DNA of 64,000 nucleotides from Mariniphaga anaerophila (GTDB lineage: Bacteria; Bacteroidota; Bacteroidia; Bacteroidales; Prolixibacteraceae): positions 620,001 through 684,000 of the forward strand of contig NZ_FQUM01000002.1 in NCBI RefSeq assembly GCF_900129025.1. The letters are read 5' to 3'. This document shows positions 9,723 to 19,987 of this stretch, in pieces. The notes beneath the pieces were generated by a model. It was not told the origin of the DNA and made no database searches. It worked only from the letters and a program-made list of their open reading frames with translations. Each line of letters begins with the position of its first letter. The first letter of the stretch is position 1. The translations under genes were made by a program, and so were the position numbers.

Positions 9723-11183
9723 ATGAATAAAACTAATTACCAGTTGTTTACCCCGGGCTTGATTTTGTCGTTGCTTTTATTGTTGTTGTGCTTCAATGCC
9801 GGGGCACGCGACAAAGGCGACAAACCAAATGTCATTTTTGTTATTTGCGACCAAATGCGCGCAGATGCGTTTGGTGCGGCAGGCAACAGTGTGGTTCACA
9901 CGCCCCATCTCGATCGGATGGCCGAACAGGGCGCCATGTTTACCAACAATTTTTCAAACAGCCCGGTATGCTTGTCTTCCCGGATAAGCATGTTCAGCGG
10001 TAAATACACTTCGGAAACCGGGGTTTTCAGCAATAGGTATCCTGAGGAAACACATCTGGTATTTAGAAATTCGTTGCCGTGGTATTTCAAAGAGGCCGGT
10101 TACCGTACCGGTTATGTCGGAAAGAACCACACTTACCAGCGGGCAGAGTTGAAAAATTTTGACGACGTTATTATCCGTGGAAGGGAAGAGTGCCGGAGCT
10201 ATTCAAAATATGTTCCTCCTTTTTGGCACTCAGATATGTTTTGGCCTGAAGAGGATTGCAATCCCGGGAAAAACACCCGCGACGCAATAAATTTTATCGA
10301 ACAGACCGATGACGACCAGCCGTTTTTTTTGGTGGTTAGCTACTTCGATCCGCATCCGCCATATATGGCACCTTCAAAATATACCAGCGGGTACTGCTCT
10401 TCAGAAATGGTACTACCCGAATACATCGATCCCGAACAGTTGGGGCCGCGAATCGCTACTCAGCAAAAAGCATTGCACTACGATAAAATTACTGACACTG
10501 ACCTGAAAGAAACCATGCGTTATTATTACGCCTCTGTTGAGTGGGGCGTGGACGAGCAGGTTGGACGACTGGTTGAATTGTTGGAGAAAAAAGGGATTGA
10601 TGAAAATACCGTTATTGTTTTTACTTCTGACCACGGCGATTTTATGGGGCAGCACAGAATGGTGCGGAAGGGAATGTTCCTGTACGACGCATTGCTGCAT
10701 GTGCCAATGATTTGGTATGCGCCGGGAATTGTACAGCAAGGTAAAGTGGTTAGCGGAATGAGCCAGAATGTAGATATTTTTCCAACGTTGCTCGACCTCG
10801 CCGGAATTGAAGTTCCGGGTTTTCTGGCAGGGCAGTCGTTAAAAAATGTGCTTGTGAAAAAGGAAGCAGAAATTCCTGCCGAACGAAAAATATTTGCACA
10901 TGCTACTTACAGCGAGTTGCCCGAAAATTATTGGAACAACCCGGAACCTTATTTTAAGCCCGACAGCGACGTTCCGTTTCACACGCGAATTGAGAGGCTT
11001 ACCTGGGAAAACGATTGGAGAACATCAATGGTGCGCACTGCCGGTTGGAAATTGATTCTGAGTGATACGCATCAACCTGAGCTCTATTTTATGGACGGGA
11101 AAAATGTGGAGAAAAAGAATCTGTATGGAGAGACTGAGTACAACCAAAAGTACCAGGAATTAAAAGAAACACTGGAAAATTAG
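9723..11183 (+). CDS. S1-type sulfatase with CLSSR active-site variant
   Basis: 486-aa secreted sulfatase with a hydrophobic signal peptide (about 1-27). Metal-binding start VIFVICDQMRADAFGAAGN; active-site motif C83-L-S-S-R87 in SPVCLSSRISMFSG, with Ser where most family members have Pro or Ala. TSDHGDFMGQHRMVRKGMFLYD is the typical second metal-binding/catalytic block of choline-sulfatase/heparan-sulfatase-like members. Cys83 and Arg87 are kept, so formylglycine formation and activity remain plausible. It lies between DUF1080 and GH88 in the same direction and probably desulfates oligosaccharides released by the lyases. Regiospecificity is not assignable. Confidence 0.88.
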   Translation: MNKTNYQLFTPGLILSLLLLLLCFNAGARDKGDKPNVIFVICDQMRADAFGAAGNSVVHTPHLDRMAEQGAMFTNNFSNSPVCLSSRISMFSGKYTSETGVFSNRYPEETHLVFRNSLPWYFKEAGYRTGYVGKNHTYQRAELKNFDDVIIRGREECRSYSKYVPPFWHSDMFWPEEDCNPGKNTRDAINFIEQTDDDQPFFLVVSYFDPHPPYMAPSKYTSGYCSSEMVLPEYIDPEQLGPRIATQQKALHYDKITDTDLKETMRYYYASVEWGVDEQVGRLVELLEKKGIDENTVIVFTSDHGDFMGQHRMVRKGMFLYDALLHVPMIWYAPGIVQQGKVVSGMSQNVDIFPTLLDLAGIEVPGFLAGQSLKNVLVKKEAEIPAERKIFAHATYSELPENYWNNPEPYFKPDSDVPFHTRIERLTWENDWRTSMVRTAGWKLILSDTHQPELYFMDGKNVEKKNLYGETEYNQKYQELKETLEN

Positions 11184-11277
11184 TATAAAACGTGTATGGT
11201 GAATTATTCGTACAACGAAGCGTGACCATTGTGCCGCAGATTGTTTGATTCACCATAAAACAACCAATAATAGCGAA

Positions 11278-12501
11278 ATGAAAATACGAACGAAACCCTT
11301 TAGAATATTGCTATGCCTGATAGCTGCAGGTTTTTTTATGCCGGTTTTAAAGGCTGAAGATAAGCAGGATGTTGTCCCGAACTGGGTGCGAAACTCAATG
11401 GAATATGCCCAGGTGCAGGCAAAAAAAATGCTGCCCGAGGTGTTAAAAACTGAAAAGTTACCCCGCTCTTTTGAGCGCGGCTTGTGTGAAATCGATGACT
11501 GGACAAGCGGTTTTTATCCCGGAGTTTTATGGTATTTGTACGAGTACTCCGGTGACGATTTCTGGAAAAGTAATGCCGAGAAAGTAACGTCATTTTTGGC
11601 TGAACAACAATACAATACAGGTGATCACGATGTGGGGTTCAGAATATTTTGCAGCTATGGAAACGGCTGGCTGCTTACCGGTAATAAAGAATACGAAAAA
11701 GTAATTGTTCAGGCAGCCAGGTCATTGGCTTCCAGGTACAACGACAAAACAAAAACAATTATGTCGTGGAATCCAAACGAAAGGCGTGACTGGAAGTTCC
11801 CGGTTATTATCGATAACATGATGAACCTGGAATTGATTTACGAAGCGTATAAATTGTCGGGTGACGAAAGGTTGAAAGATGTTGCCATTTCGCACGCCGA
11901 TCAGACCATAAAATATCAGTACCGGCCGAACTACTCCTGCCCGCATGTAATTGATTTTGATCCGGAGACCGGGGCATTTAGGAAGATGGACTGGAACAAT
12001 GGTTTTTCAGATCCGGAAATTGCCGAATGGAGCCGCGGCCAAAGTTGGGGATTGTACGGATTTACAATGATGTACCGCGAAACCAATAAAGAGGAATACC
12101 TGAAGCAGGCTGAAAAAATTGCGGATTTTTTGTTGAATCATCCCAACATGCCCGAAGATTTGGTGCCGTACTGGGATTATGTGTCGCCAAAAATTCCAAC
12201 CATGCGCGATGCCTCTGCTGGTGCCATCATGGCTTCGGCGTTGCTCGAACTGAGTACTTTTTCCAGCCAGGGAGAAAAATATTTTAAGGCCGGCGAAAAA
12301 ATGCTGAAAAGCCTGGCTTCGGACGAATACCGCGCTGACCCGGTGTGCAATGGCAACTATATTTTACGCCACGCTACCGGAAATTTTCTGCGTGGCAGTG
12401 AAGTAGACGGTACTTTAATTTATGCCGACTACTATTTTGTTGAAGGGCTTCTCAGGTATTTGAAGCTGACCAACGGAAAACCGCTTTTTGCGCTGAAGTA
12501 G
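11278..12501 (+). CDS. GH88 unsaturated glucuronyl hydrolase
   Basis: Removes the 4,5-unsaturated uronic acid that polysaccharide lyases leave at the non-reducing end. I start it at ATG 11278 rather than the TTG at 11245, because MKIRTKPFRILLCLIAAG begins a clean signal peptide. The alpha/alpha-barrel markers are visible: DDWTSGFYPG (73-82), HDVGF with Asp118, and IIDNMMNLELIYEA with Asp179; the two aspartates match the catalytic pair known for Bacillus UGL (Asp88 and Asp149). WSRGQSWGLYG and RDASAGAIMASALLEL follow. At 407 aa it is a normal length. It fits directly with the PL8-type and PL21 lyases downstream, whose products are its substrates. Confidence 0.93.
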   Translation: MKIRTKPFRILLCLIAAGFFMPVLKAEDKQDVVPNWVRNSMEYAQVQAKKMLPEVLKTEKLPRSFERGLCEIDDWTSGFYPGVLWYLYEYSGDDFWKSNAEKVTSFLAEQQYNTGDHDVGFRIFCSYGNGWLLTGNKEYEKVIVQAARSLASRYNDKTKTIMSWNPNERRDWKFPVIIDNMMNLELIYEAYKLSGDERLKDVAISHADQTIKYQYRPNYSCPHVIDFDPETGAFRKMDWNNGFSDPEIAEWSRGQSWGLYGFTMMYRETNKEEYLKQAEKIADFLLNHPNMPEDLVPYWDYVSPKIPTMRDASAGAIMASALLELSTFSSQGEKYFKAGEKMLKSLASDEYRADPVCNGNYILRHATGNFLRGSEVDGTLIYADYYFVEGLLRYLKLTNGKPLFALK

Positions 12502-12565
12502 TTTTTATTGAAACTGGCTTTTAGGTCATTTAGCTGAAACAGAAACAGATAAAATAGGATTAGAA

Positions 12566-14551
12566 ATGAAACTGTTACTATTTATTACTTTATTATTTCC
12601 GAATGCTTTTTTTTCGGATAATCAACCCACGACAATTCAGGAAAAACCAAACATTTTGTGGCTTACGTTGGAGGACACCAGTCCTCACCAGTTTGGCTGC
12701 TATGGCAGTCCCGACGTAAAAACGCCGGAAGTTGATGCGCTTGCCGGCAAAGGAATACGCTACACCAACGCATCATCAAATGCACCGCATTGTTCGGCAG
12801 CCCGTTCAACCTTAATTACCGGTTGCTACGCCACCACCTACGGAATGGATATTCACCGCGAACAATATGAAACTCCGGAAGATATTTTTTATCCGTTGTA
12901 CCTGCGGAAGGCCGGGTATTTTTGTACCAACAACGCCAAAACTGATTACAATTCTACAATAGACGACAAAAGCCTTTGGGATGAATGCAGTCACGAGGCT
13001 TCGTACAACAGTCCTGCTCGCAAGCCCGGACAGCCGTTTTTCGCAATTTTTAATACAACGGCCACGCACATGGGGCTGGTGCGCACCATAACCACCGAAG
13101 GACGCCCCGATTTTAAGAAATTTGGAATCGATGAAAATAAAATATTCCTGCCGCCTCATGTTCCCGATTTACCGGAAATGCGGTCGGATGAAGCGTATGA
13201 GCTGAAAGCCAGTCAGGAATCCAGTCAATGGGCACAGGTTTTTTTAGATGATTTGGAAAAGAGAGGATTGGCTGAAAATACCATCGTGTTTTTTTATAGC
13301 GACCACGGAGGATGCCTGCCCCGGGGAAAAGGATTCCCATACGAAAGCGGGTTGCGTGTGCCTCTGATTATTTATGTGCCCCCGGCCTGGCAGGAAAAGC
13401 TGGGTGTTGAATCGGGAATTGTAGATCCGCGGCTGGTAAGTTTTGTCGATTTTGCACCAACCATTTTGAGCCTCGCCGGCGTAGAACCACCTGATTTTAT
13501 GCAGGGAAAAGCTTTCATGGGAAAATATGCCGAGGCTCCTCGTAAACTACAGTTCGGGTTCAGGGCGAATCAGGAAAACTATCATTACGATCCTTGCCGG
13601 ACTGTTACCGACGGGCGTTACAAATACATTCGAAACTACATTCCACATAAGCCGTTTTGCCTGCGGAATCTTTATCAGTGGGGAATGCCTGCAAATCTGG
13701 CGTGGGACGAATACGTTATGTCGGGCAAATGTACCCGCCCCGAGTGGCTGCAACCGTTTCAGCCAAAATCTGCGGAAATGCTTTTTGATTTGGAAAATGA
13801 TCCCTGGGAGCTGAACAACCTGGCCGGAGATTCGGAATACAATAACGAACTACAGTTTTTCAGAAAAGAAACAGCAAAACATATTCGCGAAAGTAACGAC
13901 CTGGGATTGTTTGTGAGGGGACTGCGGAAAAAGCCGGGTGGTTTGTATCGCTGGGTGAAAGAAGAAAATTTTCCGCTTGAAAAGTTGTATGAGGCAGCCG
14001 AACTTGCCAGTTCGCCCACTGCCGCCGATACCGAAAAATTGGTGGAATTGCTTCAAAGTCCGTATCCGGAATTTCGCTACTGGGGAGCCATTGGTTTTTG
14101 CACGTTGGGCTCACAAAAACAGACGGGTGAGTGCCCCGAAGAACTGATTCAGGCTGCCAACGACAAAACCAAAGAGGTTGCTACCGCTGCTGCCGAGGCG
14201 CTTTGCTATCTCGGTGAGTTCGATAAAGGCGTGAAAAAACTGATTCACTTGTTTGAAAATAATTTTAACCTGGCGTACTCTTCGTTGGAAACTTTAACCT
14301 GGTATCCGGAGCAAAGGCAAATGATGATGAAGTACCTGCCTGAGTTTATATCGATGAATAAAAAGCAGGAACAAATAGTTCAGGACAGAATGGGGCTGGG
14401 CGTTAAAGTGCGTTCCATTTTGGTGAATTTGGGCGAATTGCCGCTGTCTGAACTTTATACCGAGGAGGATCGCGAAAAAGGCATCGAAGCCAATAAAAAA
14501 GGGCGTACGTTTGTTTATCCTCCTGATATTCAACCTTCAGTTCACCAATAA
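12566..14551 (+). CDS. S1-type sulfatase with C-terminal HEAT-like extension (CSAAR active site)
   Basis: 661 aa, about 150 longer than the other sulfatases here. Weak signal peptide (1-17). Metal-binding LWLTLEDTSPHQFGCYG; active-site motif C76-S-A-A-R80 in APHCSAARSTLITG; second block FFYSDHGGCLPRGKGFPYESG; C-terminal DLENDPWELNNLAG. From about residue 480 the protein has repeating helices (SSPTAADTEKLVELLQSPYPEFRYWGA, then AANDKTKEVATAAAEALCYLGEF) typical of HEAT-like repeats, ending in a charged tail. The fold suits a heparan N-sulfatase/SGSH-like enzyme; the extension may bind a partner or the polymer (inference). Confidence 0.88.
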   Translation: MKLLLFITLLFPNAFFSDNQPTTIQEKPNILWLTLEDTSPHQFGCYGSPDVKTPEVDALAGKGIRYTNASSNAPHCSAARSTLITGCYATTYGMDIHREQYETPEDIFYPLYLRKAGYFCTNNAKTDYNSTIDDKSLWDECSHEASYNSPARKPGQPFFAIFNTTATHMGLVRTITTEGRPDFKKFGIDENKIFLPPHVPDLPEMRSDEAYELKASQESSQWAQVFLDDLEKRGLAENTIVFFYSDHGGCLPRGKGFPYESGLRVPLIIYVPPAWQEKLGVESGIVDPRLVSFVDFAPTILSLAGVEPPDFMQGKAFMGKYAEAPRKLQFGFRANQENYHYDPCRTVTDGRYKYIRNYIPHKPFCLRNLYQWGMPANLAWDEYVMSGKCTRPEWLQPFQPKSAEMLFDLENDPWELNNLAGDSEYNNELQFFRKETAKHIRESNDLGLFVRGLRKKPGGLYRWVKEENFPLEKLYEAAELASSPTAADTEKLVELLQSPYPEFRYWGAIGFCTLGSQKQTGECPEELIQAANDKTKEVATAAAEALCYLGEFDKGVKKLIHLFENNFNLAYSSLETLTWYPEQRQMMMKYLPEFISMNKKQEQIVQDRMGLGVKVRSILVNLGELPLSELYTEEDREKGIEANKKGRTFVYPPDIQPSVHQ

Positions 14552-14562
14552 AAACACAAACA

Positions 14563-17391
14563 ATGTTGCAATTAATTAACAGAAAAGAGATTACCCGGAT
14601 GATGAACAGAAAGTTTTTGTTGGTGCTTCTGTTTTTATTTACAGGAATTTGTGGCTTTGCACAAAATAAATGGCAGGATGCACTGGGAGTGGTTCACACC
14701 GCTCTTCCCAAAACGCAGTTGCTGAGTGCTGCGGATAGTTATTTTGAAGTGGAAGAATCGGCTCAACCGGGCGACGAAGTTATCGGAAGGGTAAATCTGG
14801 CGAACAATTCGTTCGAAAAAGCCGATTTTGAAATAACCGGAGGAACCGGTGCGAGTTTGTTTCGAATTGAAAAATTTGTGAACTCCCGCGGAAAACACTT
14901 TGGTATTCTGACAGTAAATCAACTGCCGCTTAGTAGCGACAAATACACGCTGCAGGTAAAAGCAACTTTTAATAACGGTGCAACCGATACGCAGGAATAT
15001 ACAATAACAAAGGTAGAAACATCTCTTGCCGAGAAGTACTTTGAGTTTGTTTATGACAGGATATCCCGGGCGCGCCGGTTGTATTATCCTGAAAAAGATG
15101 CCAAGCTGGAAGAGTTCCTCTCCAAGTTTAATGCTGATGGTTCTTTTTCGGATTTAACCTACGGTTTGTCGAAGGCAGGCTGGGAAGGCGCTAATGTTGG
15201 TGCTTTGCGAATCAACAACCTGGCAATGGCCTATCTCGACGAGAAATCGTCGTTTTACAAAGATGAAGCATTGAAGGAAAAGGTTTATACCGCGATTATT
15301 TTTAATGCTAACGAGTTTGCAAAATACCGGACCGAGTGGTATGAAACACACCTGTGGCGAAATACCGATTACATTGCCGGAATTGGTCTCAACTATTTCA
15401 GAATACTTCAGCAAGAGATGAAAAGCCAGGACGCTGAAGTTGCGCAACGGGCTGTTGAAGTTTATGATGCGATTATTGATAATTGCGACAATTTGTTTGC
15501 CGAACGCATGGACGAACGGCCTGCTATTGGAAATGCAAACCGCAACCACCGGATGCGGAGCCTGGCCGTAAGGGCTGCAATTTCGTACGATTACAACCGG
15601 GCGCTTACCGACTGGGATTTGTGGTACGACAAGGAAGATGTCCGTATCCCGGGATTTTACCCGACAGGTGCATTGGACGATTTAATGGAACTGGTTGAAA
15701 CAGGTTTTGTTATTTCAGATACCTACAACAACAAAAACGGGTTTTTCCCCGACGGAACCATTTGTCATCATCCGGCTGTGGGAATCCAGTTTACTGCCGA
15801 CGCCTATGGTTGGGAATGGCTTACCGAGTGGAGTATTCCTCTGGCCGATCAGTTTAAAAATACTCCTTTTCAGGCGCAGGATAAAACCTACAATACCATT
15901 GCCGAACGAATTCTGGATGCTTACCGCCCGTTAACCTTTTACGGGTATCTCGACATGTCGGTTGGCGGCTTGGAGCCCGACCGTGCAAAATGGGGAAGCC
16001 GACTGCTTTCTGCTGTTAAAAGATTGATTGAGGCAAAGAGTGATGAAACGGTTATTGCGCGCGAAAATGAACTGCTCGATTATAAAACCAATCTGGAAAA
16101 AGAAGGGTATGATGACCCGTTGGCAATGAGCAAAGCATTCTGGAATATCGATTACTTTGTGCAGCGCCGGCCCGATTATTTTGCCTCTGCAAAAATGATT
16201 TCGAAACGTTCCAGAGGATTGGAACGGGGAATTGAAAAACGGTCGTATTACTATTTGGGTGACGGCGCACTGTTCGTGAGGGTGAATCCCGACGATTACA
16301 ACAATATTCAGAATTATTACAACTGGCATGCAATTCCCGGAACCTCTGCCGAGCAGCGGACTGACGACTTGCCTCCTTCGGCGGTGTCGGCTTATCCCGG
16401 AGCACCCGGAACCAATGTTTTTGCCGGGGTTGTGTCCAACGGCTCAGTCGGGTTTGGCGCATTCCGGTACGAGCGCAATCACCAGAGCGAAGCGGCTTTG
16501 TATTCAACGGTAAATGCCAATAAAGGCTATTTCTTTTTTGAGAACGAAATTGTTGCTCTTGGAAACAACGTGAGGCGCGTACGCCCGGGCGACGGAGCTG
16601 ATATTCTGACTACCCTGAACCAGTTGGAATGGAAAGGCGATATAGTTTTTGGAAGGGCAGGAGAGGATCATGCTGAAACGGTTTCTTTTTCTGATGAAAA
16701 TAGCGTTGAACATTTTGCTGTGGAGCAGCGCCCGCTTTGGGTTTATCACGACAGGGTTGGCTACGTAATAGTTCCCGGGGAAGGGCAAAAAGTTAATGTT
16801 GAGCTGGCTGCCGAAACACGGGCTCCCCGCTGGACAAATGCAACTGCCCCAAAGAAAATGTTTCAGCTGGCGATAAACCACGGCCCGAAAGTGACCGACG
16901 ATTCGTACCAGTACATTGTGTTGCCGGCCACGAGTGTCGAGAAAGTCAAGGCCTTTGCCCAATCCATAGAAACAGGCAACATTAAAGTATTGAAAAATGA
17001 ACCTGAACTGATGGCGGTGTACAATAAGGAGTTGCAAATTGTTGAAGCAGCTTTTTACGAGCCGGGAACGCTTCTTTTTGAAAACTCAGAAGGAGAAAAT
17101 GTTTGTCTTGCAGTTGACCGTCCCGCTTTGGTAATGATGAAAGACAATGGAAAGAATCTGGAGATTTCTGTTACAGATCCGTGCCATTCAACCACAGCGT
17201 TAACCATCAATTTAGATGTAAACATAAAATTTAAAGGTGAAGCTTTTGATGAAACCAGCAGCCTGACTAGTGTTGCAGTTACTCATTCTTCGGAAGAAGT
17301 TTACGCCGGAAAACCGGTTGTGCAACTTTTCGAAACAGAAGGGCGGTTTTTAGCTGACGTTCAACCAGGTAATATTCAAAAAAAAAAGTAA
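14563..17391 (+). CDS. PL8-type polysaccharide lyase (hyaluronate/chondroitin lyase superfamily), C-terminus frameshifted
   Basis: 942-aa exported lyase that cleaves uronic-acid polysaccharides by beta-elimination. The signal peptide is best read from the Met pair at 14599/14602 (MNRKFLLVLLFLFTGICGFA). A cadherin-like beta domain covers about residues 55-145; an alpha-toroid follows with LWRNTDYIAGIGLNY and the catalytic-histidine region DGTICHHPAVG; then the beta-sandwich with NYYNWHAIPGTSAEQ, a signature of PL8-like enzymes (IPGTT type). It ends at a 10-A tract (17378-17387) right before a stop. An intact T9SS sorting domain continues in the -1 frame, so the natural product is probably longer. 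The substrate (chondroitin/dermatan or hyaluronan) is not fixed by sequence. Confidence 0.82.
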   Translation: MLQLINRKEITRMMNRKFLLVLLFLFTGICGFAQNKWQDALGVVHTALPKTQLLSAADSYFEVEESAQPGDEVIGRVNLANNSFEKADFEITGGTGASLFRIEKFVNSRGKHFGILTVNQLPLSSDKYTLQVKATFNNGATDTQEYTITKVETSLAEKYFEFVYDRISRARRLYYPEKDAKLEEFLSKFNADGSFSDLTYGLSKAGWEGANVGALRINNLAMAYLDEKSSFYKDEALKEKVYTAIIFNANEFAKYRTEWYETHLWRNTDYIAGIGLNYFRILQQEMKSQDAEVAQRAVEVYDAIIDNCDNLFAERMDERPAIGNANRNHRMRSLAVRAAISYDYNRALTDWDLWYDKEDVRIPGFYPTGALDDLMELVETGFVISDTYNNKNGFFPDGTICHHPAVGIQFTADAYGWEWLTEWSIPLADQFKNTPFQAQDKTYNTIAERILDAYRPLTFYGYLDMSVGGLEPDRAKWGSRLLSAVKRLIEAKSDETVIARENELLDYKTNLEKEGYDDPLAMSKAFWNIDYFVQRRPDYFASAKMISKRSRGLERGIEKRSYYYLGDGALFVRVNPDDYNNIQNYYNWHAIPGTSAEQRTDDLPPSAVSAYPGAPGTNVFAGVVSNGSVGFGAFRYERNHQSEAALYSTVNANKGYFFFENEIVALGNNVRRVRPGDGADILTTLNQLEWKGDIVFGRAGEDHAETVSFSDENSVEHFAVEQRPLWVYHDRVGYVIVPGEGQKVNVELAAETRAPRWTNATAPKKMFQLAINHGPKVTDDSYQYIVLPATSVEKVKAFAQSIETGNIKVLKNEPELMAVYNKELQIVEAAFYEPGTLLFENSEGENVCLAVDRPALVMMKDNGKNLEISVTDPCHSTTALTINLDVNIKFKGEAFDETSSLTSVAVTHSSEEVYAGKPVVQLFETEGRFLADVQPGNIQKKK

Positions 17392-17636
17392 GAGTGTATT
17401 TCAATAGCGCCAGCAAAAAAATCCGGCTCAATGCCGAAATCTCCGACGGAACAATGGATGTTTCGTTGTACAGTTTTGCGGGGCAGTTGTTGGAGAAAAA
17501 ACGAATTTTTGGAGGTGGCGGCGTGGTAGATTCTGTAGATGTATTTTCCACCCGCGGACTGGTTCCCGGAATGTACATGGTAAAAGTAGAAACAGAGGAC
17601 GCTGTTCAAAGCGATAAAATACTTGTTCATAATTAA
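17373..17636 (+). CDS. T9SS type A C-terminal sorting domain, out of frame with the upstream PL8-type lyase
   Basis: The frame runs from just after a stop at 17370-17372 to a stop at 17634-17636. After the A-tract it reads [17 protein letters not shown], then [35 protein letters not shown] and DKILVHN: the complete pattern of a type A sorting domain (SKKI, hydrophobic strand with G-L, G-Y-V-K and a K-I-L end). It has no start codon of its own in a suitable place and no signal peptide, so it makes sense only as the C-terminus of the lyase. One extra A (11 instead of 10) or a -1 slip would join them. It could be real slippage, a mutation, or a homopolymer sequencing error. Confidence 0.8.
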   Translation, partial: YSKKKVRVYFNSASKKIRLNAEISDGTMDVSLYSFAGQLLEKKRIFGGGGVVDSVDVFSTRGLVPGMYMVKVETEDAVQSDKILVHN

Positions 17637-17646
17637 ATACAATAAA

Positions 17647-19947
17647 ATGAGACGAATAATTTGTGGAATGTTTTTTCTGTTTGCCCTGAATGTATTTGCT
17701 TTTTCGCAGGTGACAAAATGCGAATGGAAAAGCGTTAACGGCGTTGAAATTCCTATTCCGCCTAAAGAGCATCCCCGCCTATACATAAGAGCACACCAAA
17801 TACCAGAACTAAAAATGCGGTTGGAAAATCCGGCATTGAAAGATGCGTGGAATACACTGCTTGAAATGCAGGAAGACTGGAAACCCGAAGATATTCCCGA
17901 GGAAAAAGGCTGGCGTTTTTACGTGCAGCAAAAAGGGATTACCGTGCGTGCCGAACTCAATGCGCTGAAGTACCTGGTTACAAAAGATGAAAAGCTGGGG
18001 CGCGAAGCGATAAATTTGGTTATCGATACGCTGGAAACAGCTTCGTGGCCACACACCGGCGATATATCGCGGGCTGTGGGCCGGATGATGGTGTCTGGCG
18101 CTATTGTGTACGATTGGTGCTACGATTTGTTGACCGATGCAGAGAAACAACGTTTTGTAAAAGCACAGGTCCGGCTGGCAAAAATGATGGAATGCGGGTA
18201 CCCTCCCGTGAAACAAAATTCGGTAACTGGACACTCGTCGGAATGGATGATTATGCGTGATATGATTTCGGCCGGGGTTGCCATTTACGATGAATTCCCG
18301 GAAATGTACAACCTGGCTGCGGGCAGATTTTTTAAAGAACATTTGCCAGTGCGGAACTGGTTTTATCCGGGGCATGCTTACCATCAGGGAACATCGTATT
18401 TTAACGTTCGTTTTTCGTGCGACCTGTTTGCGCTTTGGATTTTCGACCGGATGGGCGCAGGAAATGTGTACAACCCGGCGCAGCAGTTCGTGGCGTACGA
18501 TCTTATTTACAAACGCCGCCCCGACGGGCAGATTATGCCGAGCGGAGATGTAAATCATACCCGGGCATCTGCAAAATATTACAGTCTTCCCATGATGCTG
18601 GCTTCCAGCTACTACAAAGATGAATACCTGAATTACGAGTATCAAATGAATCCGAATATTGACAGCAATAACATTTTGTACGATTTGCTTTGGCGCGACA
18701 CCGAGCTGGGAACCAAGAGTCCGGACGACCTGCCTTTGACTAAATATTCGGGGTCGCCATTTGGATGGATGATTGCACGCACGGGCTGGGATGCAAACAG
18801 TGTGATTGCCGAGATGAAAATAAATGAGTACAATTTTCTCAATCACATGCATCACGATGCCGGCGCTTTTCAGATTTATTACAAAGGGCCGCTGGCTATC
18901 GATGCCGGTACTTATCAGGGCTCATCCGGCGGTTATAACAGCCCGCATAACAAAAACTTCTTTAAAAGAACAATTGCCCACAACAGTTTGCTGATTTTCG
19001 ATCCGGACGAAAAATTCCACTCCATTGGTTATGGTGGAGCTGATAAATCAGAATATGTGGAAAACGACGGTGGACAGCGTTTGCCCGGGTACGGCTGGTT
19101 TCCGCCGCAAAATCTGGATTCGTTGCTTGCGCAGGATTATGAAACCGGGAAAATACTTGCCCACGGTTTTGGCCCTGATTTTCAGATGCCCGATTACTCG
19201 TATCTGAAGGGCGACATCACCAAAGCATATTCGGAGAAAGTAAATGAGGTAAAACGTTCATTCGTTTTTCTGAATCTGAAAGAGGAAAAAATACCGGCAG
19301 CATTTGTTGTTTTCGATAAAGTGGTGGCATCTAATCCGGAGTTTCAGAAATACTGGCTGTTGCACAGTATTGAAGAGCCTGAAATTGAAGGGAACAGGAT
19401 AACCATAAAACGAACCAAAAACGGCGACACCGGAATGTTGGTCAATACAGCGCTGCTTCCGGCTGCTGATGATTGTGATATTGTTCCGGTGGGAGGAAAA
19501 GGAAAAGAGTTTTGGGTGTTTGGCACCAATTACGAAAACGAATCGACCCGGACCGCCGACGAAGCCAACGAACGCGGAGCCTGGCGGGTAGAGATTTTGC
19601 CGAAAAAACCTGCTGCTGAAGATCTCTTTCTGAATGTGATGCAGGTAACCGAAACCGGGCAGAACAACCTGCATGATGTGAAGAGTATTGAAAACGAAAA
19701 AATAGTTGGTGCGCAACTGGCTAACCGGGTTGTAACATTCAGCAAAACCGGGCAGATTATTGACCGTCCGTTTGAGCTGGAGGTAACCGGCAACGGAACG
19801 TTTAAATTTGTATTGACTGACCTGGATGCCGGAACCTGGCAGGTGAAAAGAAACGGAGAAGTTTATTTGCCCGGAATTCCGGTTTGCTCTGACGACGGAG
19901 TGATGTATTTCGAAGGCGAAGCGGGAGACTACAAATTTCTTCGGTAA
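17647..19947 (+). CDS. Heparinase II-like lyase (PL21)
   Basis: 766-aa secreted lyase acting on heparan/heparin-type chains by beta-elimination. Start set at ATG 17647 ([21 protein letters not shown] is a signal peptide); an upstream Met at 17623 would overlap the preceding frame. The N-terminal alpha-toroid has [12 protein letters not shown] and [11 protein letters not shown], matching the catalytic His and Tyr regions of Pedobacter heparinus heparinase II; the central [15 protein letters not shown] and [16 protein letters not shown] carry the zinc-binding and heparinase II/III signatures. Length is close to that enzyme's roughly 770 aa. Lying beside GH88 and four sulfatases, it strongly supports heparan sulfate as a target of the locus. 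Confidence 0.9.
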   Translation: MRRIICGMFFLFALNVFAFSQVTKCEWKSVNGVEIPIPPKEHPRLYIRAHQIPELKMRLENPALKDAWNTLLEMQEDWKPEDIPEEKGWRFYVQQKGITVRAELNALKYLVTKDEKLGREAINLVIDTLETASWPHTGDISRAVGRMMVSGAIVYDWCYDLLTDAEKQRFVKAQVRLAKMMECGYPPVKQNSVTGHSSEWMIMRDMISAGVAIYDEFPEMYNLAAGRFFKEHLPVRNWFYPGHAYHQGTSYFNVRFSCDLFALWIFDRMGAGNVYNPAQQFVAYDLIYKRRPDGQIMPSGDVNHTRASAKYYSLPMMLASSYYKDEYLNYEYQMNPNIDSNNILYDLLWRDTELGTKSPDDLPLTKYSGSPFGWMIARTGWDANSVIAEMKINEYNFLNHMHHDAGAFQIYYKGPLAIDAGTYQGSSGGYNSPHNKNFFKRTIAHNSLLIFDPDEKFHSIGYGGADKSEYVENDGGQRLPGYGWFPPQNLDSLLAQDYETGKILAHGFGPDFQMPDYSYLKGDITKAYSEKVNEVKRSFVFLNLKEEKIPAAFVVFDKVVASNPEFQKYWLLHSIEEPEIEGNRITIKRTKNGDTGMLVNTALLPAADDCDIVPVGGKGKEFWVFGTNYENESTRTADEANERGAWRVEILPKKPAAEDLFLNVMQVTETGQNNLHDVKSIENEKIVGAQLANRVVTFSKTGQIIDRPFELEVTGNGTFKFVLTDLDAGTWQVKRNGEVYLPGIPVCSDDGVMYFEGEAGDYKFLR

Positions 19948-19987
19948 TGGTTAATATATTTTGAATCGGAAATTATAGATTATTCCA

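Noticed and set aside
11245-11277. Upstream TTG start for the GH88 gene
   Set aside because: It adds 11 residues before an otherwise perfect signal peptide beginning at ATG 11278.
17809-18855. 348-codon - strand frame
   Set aside because: Shadow of the heparinase II-like gene.
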